A stretch of DNA of 8,174 nucleotides from Planctomycetota bacterium (GCA_021799715.1 JAJYZY010000109.1:1-8174); one strand, 5' to 3'; positions 1-6,351 are shown, counted from the stretch's first letter. Numbers and translations: made by a program. The notes: generated from the letters alone by a model not told the origin.

Positions 1-921
1 CGTTTGGGCGGCAACTTGATGGTGCTGACCCGCCACGGGTATATGGTGTGCATTCGCGCCCATGTGGGTACCATTCGCTGGACGATTAAAATTCCCGGAA
101 CCGCCGGCAGCATCTCCAGACCGGAACCGTTCGCCCCGCATGAATTCATGCTGCTGGTAAGCGGACACCTGCTGATTTTAAATAGCCGCACGGGTGCGAT
201 AATTCATGATAAGTCGTTGGATATGGCACCGGGCACCAATCCAATTATGGACGAGAATACGATTTTAATCGGATCGCTGCATAATCACATGTATGCCTTG
301 TCCGCCAATTGGCCGCCCCGTCAGTTGTGGTTTCAACTTGACCGGGGCGATTCGTTCATAACCGATCCGGTGGTGGTGGATGGAGAAGTTGTTTTCGCCA
401 GCCGCAACGGCATTATTTACGCCCGCGATCTGGCTGATGGCACCGGTGGGTGGAAGCGCCGTGTCGGCGGTCATGTGCTGGCCAGCCCGGCGGCGGCTCA
501 TGGCATTGTCTATTTCCCCTGCATGGACAGCAATGTGTATGCGGTAAATGCGGATACCGGCATATCGCCGTGGATTACCCGCCTGCCCGGTGAACTGGAA
601 TTTTCACCGCTGATACTGAAACGTCATTTACTGATTCCAACCGGCGGCGTGGGGTTGTTTTCGCTTTCCATGAAGACCGGCCTTAAACAATGGGGTCCGG
701 TTCCCAATGGATTCAGCATTGTCGGCCGCAAGGGCGGCGAAATTTATGTTGCCACGACGCACGGAACCGTTGCGGTGGTGAACCTGGCCACCGGGCATGT
801 GCTGAAGTCAATGGCCTACGACGAACCGTCGATTTTCATGCACAATGGCAAAACATCCAATATTTTCATGGCCTCCGTCAGTGGCGATGTGGAAGAGCTT
901 AAACCGCTGCGTCGGCAATAA
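1..921 (+). CDS. PQQ-like beta-propeller protein (BamB-type), 5' partial
   Basis: The reading frame is open from base 1 and ends with TAA at 919-921, so the N-terminus, with any signal peptide, lies outside the window. The 306 visible residues show about seven degenerate blade units, each with an 'xxYAxxxxTGxxxW' type strand: for example MYALSANWPPRQLW, VYAVNADTGISPW, LFSLSMKTGLKQW and VAVVNLATGHVLK. They recur roughly every 40 residues. This is the signature of PQQ-repeat propellers as in BamB and quinoprotein dehydrogenases. Such folds often act as periplasmic scaffolds. I see no catalytic residues that would argue for a dehydrogenase, and no exact role can be given. purH follows after 25 bp on the same strand with no terminator between, so the two may be cotranscribed. 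A TTG at position 4 is in frame but is unlikely to be the true start because the frame is open at the window edge. Confidence 0.8.
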   Translation, partial: RLGGNLMVLTRHGYMVCIRAHVGTIRWTIKIPGTAGSISRPEPFAPHEFMLLVSGHLLILNSRTGAIIHDKSLDMAPGTNPIMDENTILIGSLHNHMYALSANWPPRQLWFQLDRGDSFITDPVVVDGEVVFASRNGIIYARDLADGTGGWKRRVGGHVLASPAAAHGIVYFPCMDSNVYAVNADTGISPWITRLPGELEFSPLILKRHLLIPTGGVGLFSLSMKTGLKQWGPVPNGFSIVGRKGGEIYVATTHGTVAVVNLATGHVLKSMAYDEPSIFMHNGKTSNIFMASVSGDVEELKPLRRQ

Positions 922-946
922 AACACCTTGAGCGAAAAGTACTTCA

Positions 947-2533
947 ATGAATCCTGATCTTGTGCCCGTGCGGCGCGCGCTTATTTCCGTTTCGGATAAG
1001 ACCGGCCTGATTGAATTGGCCGGCATCTTAAGCCGGGAATTTTCTATTGAACTAATTTCCACCGGCGGCACGGCCGGCGCTTTGGCGGCAGCGGGCGTAA
1101 CGGTAAAAGATATATCCAACATAACCGGATTTCCGGAAATGATGGATGGCCGGGTTAAAACACTTCATCCCGCCGTTCACGGCGGTTTGCTGGCGCTGCG
1201 CGATGATCCGGGGCATCTTGCGGCCATGCAAGCGCACAGCATTAATGCCATTGATCTTCTGATTGTAAATTTGTATCCGTTTGAAGAGGTCACAGCGCGC
1301 GCGGATTGCACGTTGGCGCACGCCATAGAAAACATTGACATCGGTGGACCGGCGATGATTCGTTCCGCAGCGAAAAATCATCGCAGCGTGGCGGTGGTTA
1401 CCGATGTATCGCAATATGCCGACCTGATAGCGCAACTCCGCACCCAACAGGGTTCTACGCAACTTTCCTTCCGTAATACGCTTGCGGCGGCCGCATTTGC
1501 GCGTACCGCAAGATACGATGCCACAATTAACAATTATCTCAATAAATTTTACGCACCGGAAGCGACGGGGGGACTGCCGCCGGTATTTGCGCCCGTGTTG
1601 CGTCTGGAGCAGACTCTGCGCTATGGTGAAAATCCTCATCAGGCCGGTGCCTTGTATGCCCCGGCCGGTGCCAAACGCGGCATAGCCGGAGCCCGGCAGT
1701 TGCACGGCAAAGCCCTGTCCTACATGAATATGCTGGATGCGGATGCGGCCATGGCGCTGGTGGCGGAATTTTCACAGCCGGCGGCGGCGATTATCAAGCA
1801 TGCCAATCCGTGCGGGTGTGCCATTGCCGCCACGCTCGCCGAGGCCTTCGATCTGGCTTACGCGGGCGACCCGGTGGCGGCGTTTGGCGGCATTGTGGCA
1901 TTTAACCGGAAAGTGGACAAAGCCACGGCGGAGAGAATTATCACGGGCAAACGGTTTATTGAAGTGCTGCTGGCACCTGATTTTGATGCCGATGCATTGG
2001 CCCTGCTCCAGCAGCGCTGGACTGATTGCCGATTGCTGCGCGTGGAAAATCCGGCGGCGGATGCACTGTGTTTTCGCACCATCTCCGGCGGCGTTCTGGC
2101 CCAGACGCCGGATCAGGTCGGATTCAATCAAGCTGATGCGAAGGTGGTTTCCAGGCGGCAACCGGATGCGGCCCAATGGCGGGACCTGGCCTTCGCCGCC
2201 CTGACGTGCAAACATGTAAAAAGTAATGCCATCACGCTGGTGCGCGATGGCCAACTGCTCGGCGCGGGTGCCGGACAGATGAGTCGTGTGACAAGCTGCC
2301 GCCTGTGCGTTGAGTTGGCCGGTCAGAATGGCCATGGCGATAAACTTGCGGGAGCAACCGCCGCATCCGATGCCTTTTTTCCCTTCCCGGATGGGCCGGA
2401 GATTCTCATTGCAGCGGGAGCCAAAGCCATTGTACAACCCGGCGGATCCAAAAAAGATGACTTGACCATCGACTTATGCAATCGGCATGATGTGGTGCTG
2501 GTATTTACCGCGGTGCGCAACTTTCGGCACTGA
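947..2533 (+). CDS. purH: Bifunctional AICAR formyltransferase / IMP cyclohydrolase
   Basis: Catalyses the last two steps of de novo purine synthesis in the cytosol: AICAR plus 10-formyl-THF gives FAICAR, which cyclises to IMP. The protein has 528 residues, the usual full length (E. coli PurH has 529). The N-terminal MGS-like cyclohydrolase domain (about residues 8-150) begins RRALISVSDKTG and carries the STGGT loop, DGRVKTLHP with Lys71, and GGPAMIRSAAKNH with Lys143, matching the family's conserved lysines. The formyltransferase part has LRYGENPHQ (about 224-232), the catalytic Lys284-His285 pair in IIKHANPCG, GDPVAAFGG, the CKHVKSNAI segment, GAGQMSR, SDAFFPFPDG and QPGGS. It ends VRNFRH, where many homologues have RHFRH. 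The ATG at 947 is chosen because it puts RRALISVSDKTG at the usual distance. The ribosome site is weak (purines in AGCGAAAAG about 8 bases upstream), consistent with translation from a message that begins in the upstream gene. Confidence 0.97.
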   Translation: MNPDLVPVRRALISVSDKTGLIELAGILSREFSIELISTGGTAGALAAAGVTVKDISNITGFPEMMDGRVKTLHPAVHGGLLALRDDPGHLAAMQAHSINAIDLLIVNLYPFEEVTARADCTLAHAIENIDIGGPAMIRSAAKNHRSVAVVTDVSQYADLIAQLRTQQGSTQLSFRNTLAAAAFARTARYDATINNYLNKFYAPEATGGLPPVFAPVLRLEQTLRYGENPHQAGALYAPAGAKRGIAGARQLHGKALSYMNMLDADAAMALVAEFSQPAAAIIKHANPCGCAIAATLAEAFDLAYAGDPVAAFGGIVAFNRKVDKATAERIITGKRFIEVLLAPDFDADALALLQQRWTDCRLLRVENPAADALCFRTISGGVLAQTPDQVGFNQADAKVVSRRQPDAAQWRDLAFAALTCKHVKSNAITLVRDGQLLGAGAGQMSRVTSCRLCVELAGQNGHGDKLAGATAASDAFFPFPDGPEILIAAGAKAIVQPGGSKKDDLTIDLCNRHDVVLVFTAVRNFRH

Positions 2534-2580
2534 TGCTCTGCGCCGACAAAAGGCCGCTGGATTCGCACATCCGCGCAAAC

Positions 2581-2604
2581 CCGCGGCCGGTTGGCCGGCA
2601 GCGG
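2581..2604. terminator. GC-rich hairpin between convergent purH and hydrolase genes
   Basis: In the 104-bp gap between the 3' ends of purH (+) and the minus-strand hydrolase there is an imperfect palindrome. CCGC pairs with GCGG and GCCGG pairs with CCGGC, separated by one G-A mismatch, around a TTGG loop. The position is right for a bidirectional termination hairpin. Neither strand has a T-run after it, so it is not a canonical intrinsic terminator and could be only a transcript-end stabilising stem. Confidence 0.35.
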
Positions 2605-2637
2605 TCGCGGACAATTCCGTATTGCTCCGGGACAGAA

Positions 2638-3516
2638 TCAACAGGCCGCGGTGGAGCCGAACATGCTTAATTGCTCGCCCGGCAAGGCTTTGCGATCCGG
2701 CGCGCCAAGCCATTCCGTTCTCTGGAATTGATGGGATAAAGTAAGTATTGGCGCAATGCGGGCATCGGTTTGAAACAGCGAGCGCAGCCTGATGGGACAA
2801 TTGCACTGGCGGCTGCGGTGCAATAAAACAATGTGGTGCGGCAGATGTTCCGGGCCATATTTTTCCGCGGTGCGATCCAATATCTTTTGTATGAGTTCCA
2901 ACGCCTGCGGATTGGATAGATGACCCGCCCCGCCCATAATACGTTTTTTGAGCCGTTGCGGGCGGCTGCTTTGCAATTGCATATCCGGATCATAATTGCT
3001 TTCAATGGCCAATATGCCCGCGCCGGTGAATAATTCGACAAGCTCCGGAATCGGGCGGCCGAAATCCGTGGCATAGCCGATCCGCGTGTGACGGCTTTGC
3101 AGCAGAAAACCGAAACTCCCCTTCTTATCGTGCTGTAGGCGAATGGGTGTGCAGGATACATCCGGCAAGGGTTCAAACGCGTCGCCGTCAAAGGTGGTGG
3201 TTAACGCCATAACCGGTTTAAGGACATCTTCGAGTCTGGCCAGGCGGCGCAGAAGTTTAAGTTGATTGCCGGGGATAAAAATGCGCATGTTCTGTCGGAG
3301 CATCACGCGGAACCATGCGGGATTGATATGATCACCATCAAGATGCGTTAAGACAATGGCCCGGAGGTTGGATATATCCAAACCCGTTCCGGTCATTCTC
3401 CGATCCACCGTAAGCGGACCGATTCCGGCATCAATAAGCATGGCCTGCGAACCCGCCCGCAACAATGAGGCGTTGCCACCCGATCCGCTGGCCAGAACGC
3501 ATAACTCAAGATTCAT
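2638..3516 (-). CDS. Metallo-beta-lactamase-fold hydrolase, WalJ/YycJ-like
   Basis: A 292-residue metal-dependent hydrolase of the MBL superfamily. It opens with LCVLASGSGGNASLL (residues 5-19) and LIDAG (27-31), as in the WalJ/YycJ group. The metal motif is THLDGDH (57-63): His58, Asp60, Asp62, His63, so the second His of canonical HxHxDH is Asp, a substitution also known in other MBL branches such as ComEC. Further likely ligands are His129 (QHDKKGSFGFL), Asp151 (GYATDFG), His199 in GHLSN and His233 (HIVLLHRS). WalJ-like proteins have been linked to nuclease and cell-wall or DNA-repair phenotypes, but the substrate cannot be read here. The ATG at 3516 has GAGG four bases upstream and overlaps the TGA of the small ORF before it (ATGA), suggesting translational coupling. 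It lies downstream of pyrC on the same strand and converges on purH. The stop is TGA at 2640-2638. Confidence 0.85.
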   Translation of the reverse strand: MNLELCVLASGSGGNASLLRAGSQAMLIDAGIGPLTVDRRMTGTGLDISNLRAIVLTHLDGDHINPAWFRVMLRQNMRIFIPGNQLKLLRRLARLEDVLKPVMALTTTFDGDAFEPLPDVSCTPIRLQHDKKGSFGFLLQSRHTRIGYATDFGRPIPELVELFTGAGILAIESNYDPDMQLQSSRPQRLKKRIMGGAGHLSNPQALELIQKILDRTAEKYGPEHLPHHIVLLHRSRQCNCPIRLRSLFQTDARIAPILTLSHQFQRTEWLGAPDRKALPGEQLSMFGSTAAC

Positions 3517-3680
3517 TGAGCCTCAATCCAACCTGAAACCGTCCCGCGGCTGATCCGGCCGGGGAATATGCCGGTCACATGATACGACCAGGCCGCATAT
3601 CCCCGCAAATAATCGTTAAGTCCTCCGGAACTGTCCGGCATTACGGCACATTGTGATCCGCTGATTACCGCAACGGGCAC
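3513..3680 (-). CDS. Small hypothetical ORF (55 codons) between pyrC and the hydrolase gene
   Basis: I do not recognise this protein. Directly after the pyrC TAG comes GTG (3680-3678), in the same frame as pyrC. It opens an uninterrupted frame of 55 sense codons ending in TGA at 3515-3513, and that TGA overlaps the hydrolase ATG as ATGA. An internal ATG at 3641 would give a 42-residue product starting MPDSSGGLNDYLRGYAAW. The C-terminal part has an aromatic and glycine-rich look (GYAAWSYHVTGIFPGRI, then SRGTVSGW). There is no membrane segment or cysteine cluster (one Cys). Neither start has a strong Shine-Dalgarno. The exact four-base overlap with the next gene is the main argument that it is translated. 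It could instead be a chance frame, a remnant, or an extension made by readthrough of the pyrC stop. Confidence 0.35.
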   Translation of the reverse strand: MPVAVISGSQCAVMPDSSGGLNDYLRGYAAWSYHVTGIFPGRISRGTVSGWIEAQ

Positions 3681-4973
3681 CTACGCTGCCTGGTACACAA
3701 TTCGTCCGCCCAGAATCGTGTACGCCACGCGCCCGGTTACCAGGCGGCCCGCAAAGGGGGTATTGCGGCTTTTGCTGAAGGATTTTTCCGGATCAATCGT
3801 CCAGGTCTGCTGCCCGTTGATAATCGCAATATCCCCCAATGATCCGGGTGCCAATGTGCCGCGGTCGGTCAGCCGGGCGATTGCCGCGGGCTGGGAAGTC
3901 ATTTTCCGTATCAGGTCCAACCAGGATAGATGCCCCGGTTTTACCAAAGCTTCAACATAAAGTGCCAGGGCCGTTTCCAAGCCCAAAATTCCAAACGGCG
4001 CACGGTCAAATTCCAGTTCCTTTTCTTCGCGGGCGTGTGGGGCGTGGTCGGTTGCCAGGCAATCAATGGTTCCATCGGCCACCGCTTCAATGCAGGCTTG
4101 AACATCCCGCTGGGAGCGCAACGGCGGATTCATCTTAAAATGTGTGTCATAGTTGGCACAACATGTATCGGTCAGCAGCAGATGATGCGGGGCAACTTCC
4201 GCCGTCACGCTCTGGCCGCGCTGTTTGGCATGACGGATTAATTCCACCGCGCCGGCGGTACTGATGTGCTGCACATGGTAGCGGGCTTTGATTCCGGCGT
4301 TGAGTTGCAGGTCACGGGCAATCATTAATTCTTCCGCCACCGGCGGTATGCCGCCGAGGCCCAGCCTCATGGCGGTAAGGCCGGCGTTCATGGCTCCGCC
4401 GGAGAGCGTGGGTTCTTCACAATGCTGGCTGATCAGCCCGTCAAACATTTTGACGTATTGCAGGGCCTTGAGCATTACCGCGGCTGATGCTACGCCGCAG
4501 CCATCATCACTGAAGCCCACAGCTCCGGCTTCGTGCATGAGCCGCAGTTCGGCGAGTTCCTTCCCCTCCCGGGCTTTGGTGATGGCACCAAAAGGCAATA
4601 CCCGGCACAAGGCGGTGCGGGCGGCCTGCGTGAGGACAAATTCAATTTGTGTATCCGTATCAATGGCGGGAATGGTATTGGGCATGCAGCAGATGGTGGT
4701 AAAGCCGCCGGCAACTGCCGCCGCGGAACCCGAGGCGATGGTTTCTTTATGTTCCTGCCCCGGTTCCCGGAGATGCACATGAATGTCGATCAGACCGGGG
4801 GTAACGTAACCCCCCTTGGCATCAAGCAGCGTGGCCTGCGGGGCAGACGCCTTCAAGCCGGTGCCGACAGCCTGAATCATGCCGTCAATTATCAGCACTT
4901 CAAGCGGTTCGGGTTTTGGGCGATTGGGGTCTAGAACGATGCCGTTGGTAATGAGTAATTGATCATTTTTCAT
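3681..4973 (-). CDS. pyrC: Dihydroorotase, class I
   Basis: Catalyses reversible ring closure of N-carbamoyl-L-aspartate to L-dihydroorotate, step three of pyrimidine synthesis, in the cytosol. From the ATG at 4973 the protein has 430 residues, normal for class I. All family residues are visible: zinc ligands His65 and His67 in DIHVHLREPG, the substrate asparagine in MPNT (97-100), the bridging Asp157 in GFSDDG, His184 in SQHCEEP, His236 in VQHIS, and catalytic Asp309 in LATDHAPH. KMNPPLRS (280-287) and GSLGDIAI near the C-terminus are also present. An ATG at 5000 is in frame, but it would put the start inside the promoter and add a non-homologous MRLTFILCA, so 4973 is preferred. No Shine-Dalgarno precedes 4973, whereas a -10 element lies only 7 bases upstream of the ATG, so the mRNA may be leaderless. 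The small ORF and hydrolase gene follow on the same strand. Confidence 0.95.
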   Translation of the reverse strand: MKNDQLLITNGIVLDPNRPKPEPLEVLIIDGMIQAVGTGLKASAPQATLLDAKGGYVTPGLIDIHVHLREPGQEHKETIASGSAAAVAGGFTTICCMPNTIPAIDTDTQIEFVLTQAARTALCRVLPFGAITKAREGKELAELRLMHEAGAVGFSDDGCGVASAAVMLKALQYVKMFDGLISQHCEEPTLSGGAMNAGLTAMRLGLGGIPPVAEELMIARDLQLNAGIKARYHVQHISTAGAVELIRHAKQRGQSVTAEVAPHHLLLTDTCCANYDTHFKMNPPLRSQRDVQACIEAVADGTIDCLATDHAPHAREEKELEFDRAPFGILGLETALALYVEALVKPGHLSWLDLIRKMTSQPAAIARLTDRGTLAPGSLGDIAIINGQQTWTIDPEKSFSKSRNTPFAGRLVTGRVAYTILGGRIVYQAA

Positions 4974-4980
4974 GGCGCAG

Positions 4981-5009
4981 AGTATAAACGTTAGCCGCAA
5001 GAAGGTGAA
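4981..5009 (-). promoter_or_regulatory. Sigma70-like promoter of pyrC
   Basis: Read on the minus strand, TTCACC (5009-5004) matches TTGACA at four of six positions. It is followed by exactly 17 bp and TATACT (4986-4981), five of six to TATAAT. Only seven bases separate the -10 box from the pyrC ATG, so the predicted transcription start falls at or next to the A of the start codon. Confidence 0.6.
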
Positions 5010-5022
5010 TGGGCAGGATAAA

Positions 5023-5051
5023 TTGGCCTAACGCCGAAAGTTTGGTATAGT
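5023..5051 (+). promoter_or_regulatory. Sigma70-like promoter of tRNA-Tyr
   Basis: TTGGCC (5023-5028) lies 17 bp before TATAGT (5046-5051, five of six to consensus). The predicted start near 5058 gives a leader of about 7 bases before the mature tRNA. It is back to back with the pyrC promoter: the two -35 boxes are separated by 13 bp. Confidence 0.6.
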
Positions 5052-5064
5052 ACTGATCCCGAAA

Positions 5065-5147
5065 GGGCGTGTGCCTGAGCGGCCAAAAGGGACGGACTGT
5101 AAATCCGTTGGCTTATGCCTACGCAGGTTCGAATCCTGCCGCGCCCA
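5065..5147 (+). tRNA. tRNA-Tyr (anticodon GTA)
   Basis: An 83-base class II tRNA that folds completely by eye. The acceptor GGGCGTG (5065-5071) pairs with CGCGCCC (5140-5146) with one G-T wobble. D stem is CCT/AGG (5074-5076 with 5088-5090). The anticodon stem is ACGGA/TCCGT around loop CTGTAAA, with GTA at 5099-5101. A long variable arm has stem GGC/GCC (5110-5112 with 5117-5119). The T stem GCAGG/CCTGC encloses TTCGAAT. The discriminator base is A5147, and the next bases are GTA, so the CCA tail is not encoded. The long variable arm with GTA anticodon is the normal bacterial tRNA-Tyr form. Its 3' end is overlapped antisense by an integrase pseudogene, which marks it as a likely integration site. 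Confidence 0.97.
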
Positions 5148-5641
5148 GTACCATGTATGTACTATCCTGCATACTTGTGAATACGCCTGAATTTCCCGTG
5201 TTTTCGCTTTCCGGCTTCACGGCCATGCACGGAGTCTCATGCAGGTACTGCACCGCCTTTTGCACCGCTTGTGCACCAGCGATGTCCGCCTGCCCGCGGG
5301 CCCGCTTGAAGTTCTAATTCAGATTACATGGACGTGGCGTAATGACGCGCCGCAATGGCCGGGCTATTGCCTATCCACTTGCATACCGTGGCCAGATCAT
5401 ATTCCCTCATCAATTCGCTTTCCCTGCTTGCCCGCATATTGTCAAACGGCTTGGGCCACATGGCAACGCCCGCACGCCGGGCAATGCGTTCAAACTGTGT
5501 CCGCAGATTCTGTTTCGTGTCCCGGTAAGCGGTAATGACGTGTTCGGTGCCGGGACCCGCTTGTTCAAAGCAGTCCATGAGCGTTTGGTAGATTTCGTCG
5601 AATAGCGGTATGAACCGCGTCCCGCCGCCGGTGTGGAAGCC
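5119..5641 (-). pseudogene. Tyrosine recombinase (phage-type integrase) C-terminal fossil
   Basis: Read on the minus strand from about 5641, the frame gives HTGGGTRFIPLFDEIY, then EHVITAYRDTKQNLRTQF, then MRASRESELMREY and WIGNSPAIAARHYATSM. This is the C-terminal catalytic half of an integrase, with the second active-site Arg region, the W/IGNS segment and the nucleophile Tyr of RHY. It stops at TAA 5326-5324. If the T at 5326 is treated as an inserted base, the frame resumes as N-L-N-(TAG 5316-5314)-NFKRARGQADIAGAQ, continuing the usual alanine/glutamine-rich tail. It ends with TAG at 5121-5119 inside the tRNA-Tyr gene, the last residues (LGAAGFEPA) being antisense to its acceptor and T arm. 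So there is one frameshift, one nonsense codon and no N-terminal half. Upstream of about 5640 similarity fades; a further indel near 5635 might continue it a few codons. Not functional as it stands. Confidence 0.85.
5155..5174 (+). terminator. Stem-loop just downstream of tRNA-Tyr
   Basis: GTATGTA (5155-5161) can pair with TGCATAC (5168-5174), seven pairs with one G-T wobble around a six-base loop, starting eight bases after the mature tRNA. No T-run follows. It could aid 3' processing or termination, or be incidental. Confidence 0.25.
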
Positions 5642-5669
5642 TTTGATTTTATGTAACCGTTCATGAGCA

Positions 5670-5707
5670 GATAGGGTGAAATATCATCACGACGGTGAGG
5701 CCCTATC
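5670..5707. repeat. Inverted repeat GATAGGG / CCCTATC
   Basis: GATAGGG (5670-5676) and CCCTATC (5701-5707) are perfect 7-bp inverted copies 24 bp apart. Inside them TCAC (5687-5690) and GTGA (5695-5698) form a second small stem. The structure lies between the point where integrase similarity ends and the start of the tandem repeat, so it may mark a rearrangement or small-insertion boundary. A chance origin is possible. Confidence 0.4.
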
Positions 5708-5710
5708 CTT

Positions 5711-5788
5711 CAACCGCAGAACGCAGATTGACGCAGATTGACGCAGATATTTTCCGGCCACTGATCTGCGGGCATCAGCGTCATCTAT
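5711..5788. repeat. 10-bp-period tandem repeat with facing inverted arm (dispersed intergenic repeat type)
   Basis: ACGCAGATTG occurs at 5721-5730 and 5731-5740, followed by ACGCAGAT at 5741-5748, preceded by a related CCGCAGA (5714-5720). After a 14-base loop region, an imperfect reverse complement appears at about 5763-5788 (ATCTGCG, then AGCGTCAT). The unit can fold as a long imperfect hairpin. Elements built on CGCAGATT/AATCTGCG are, from general knowledge, common noncoding dispersed repeats in planctomycete-like, verrucomicrobial and other environmental genomes. The following 5811-5830 (CCGTGCCTTGCGGTGG) may be a second such repeat family. No ORF is supported here. Confidence 0.7.
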
Positions 5789-5862
5789 GTTTTTGTCCGT
5801 TCAGCATCGCCGTGCCTTGCGGTGGTTTGTATTCAAAGCCAATAACGTTTTCATGTAGCGAC

Positions 5863-5899
5863 CATATATCTATATTATCTCTTTTATATTTTGTAATTC
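5863..5899. other. AT-rich patch in noncoding accessory stretch
   Basis: By direct count only 6 of 37 bases are G or C, against mid-50s percent in the surrounding genes. It contains several TATATT/TATTAT strings that resemble -10 boxes. There is no gene in it. It separates the repeat element from the DUF2130 fragment and may be a leftover of foreign DNA or an insertion target. Confidence 0.5.
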
Positions 5900-5919
5900 A
5901 CAACGCCGTGAACGGTTAA

Positions 5920-6318
5920 GATTTTATTGACGGCGTATGGGTGACATCGCCGGTCTGTGTGTTGCCCGTGGCGATGGCAATGCGCCAATCGCTGATTGAA
6001 TTGGCCGCCGCGCGGCAAACCGGTGAGGGCCGGCAGACCAGGATGGGCTCGAAATATGATTACCTGACCAGCCCGCATTTTCGACAGCGCGTGGAAGTCA
6101 TTGTCGAAGCGTTCACCGCCATGCAGGACGATCTTAGCGCGGAGAAAAAGGGCGATTGCCAAACAGTGGGCGAAGAGGGAATCAGAAATTGAACGCGTCA
6201 CGCAGGCCACCATGGGTATGTGCGGGATGTACAAGGCATTACCGGGAAGAGCCTGAAGGAAATTGAGGGGTTGGATATGAAGGCGTTGGGGGATGGCGAA
6301 GCTCCCGGCGGGAAATGA
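5920..6318 (+). pseudogene. DUF2130-family protein, C-terminal fragment with two frameshifts
   Basis: Similarity begins at IDGVWVTSPVCVLPVAMAM (from about 5926) and runs through SLIELAAARQTGEGRQTRMG, YDYLTSPHFRQRVEVIVEAF and TAMQDDLSAEK. This matches the C-terminal region of DUF2130 proteins, whose function is unknown. At the A-run 6145-6149 one extra A shifts the frame; the next frame continues RAIAKQWAKRESEIERVTQ and ATMGMCG. At GGG 6224-6226 one G is missing; the third frame then gives DVQGITGKSLKEIEGLDMKA and ends GDGEAPGGK with TGA at 6316-6318. All upstream domains are absent: an in-frame TAA at 5917-5919 precedes unrelated AT-rich DNA. A GTG at 5941 could serve as a start, but the homology extends above it. 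Both indels are in short homopolymers, so sequencing error could mimic them, yet the missing N-terminus still makes it a remnant. Confidence 0.82.
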
Positions 6319-6333
6319 TCGTTGGTGTGGATT

Positions 6334-6351
6334 TGGCATCGCGCCATTTTT
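6334..6351 (+). terminator. Weak intrinsic terminator after the DUF2130 remnant
   Basis: TGGC (6334-6337) and GCCA (6343-6346) form a short stem around ATCGC, followed at once by five T (6347-6351), 15 bases after the DUF2130 stop. The stem is short, so termination would be weak. The rest of the 140-bp gap before polA shows no gene. Confidence 0.3.

Noticed and set aside
1052..2437. Long minus-strand and alternate-frame ORFs inside purH
   Set aside because: They are Arg/Cys/His-rich shadow frames of a full-length, well-conserved purH.
4974..5000. Upstream in-frame ATG for pyrC at 5000
   Set aside because: It would start within the predicted promoter and add nine residues not expected in dihydroorotases; ATG at 4973 fits the family N-terminus.
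5069..5605. Plus-strand ORFs across and after the tRNA gene
   Set aside because: They are antisense to the integrase remnant or run through the tRNA, and show no family features.
5721..5748. CRISPR-like repeats
   Set aside because: The 10-bp units are directly adjacent without spacers, so this is a tandem repeat.
5941..6192. An apparently intact 83-residue protein starting at GTG 5941
   Set aside because: DUF2130 similarity begins upstream of that GTG and continues in other frames after 6150, so this is one piece of a broken gene and not a small protein.
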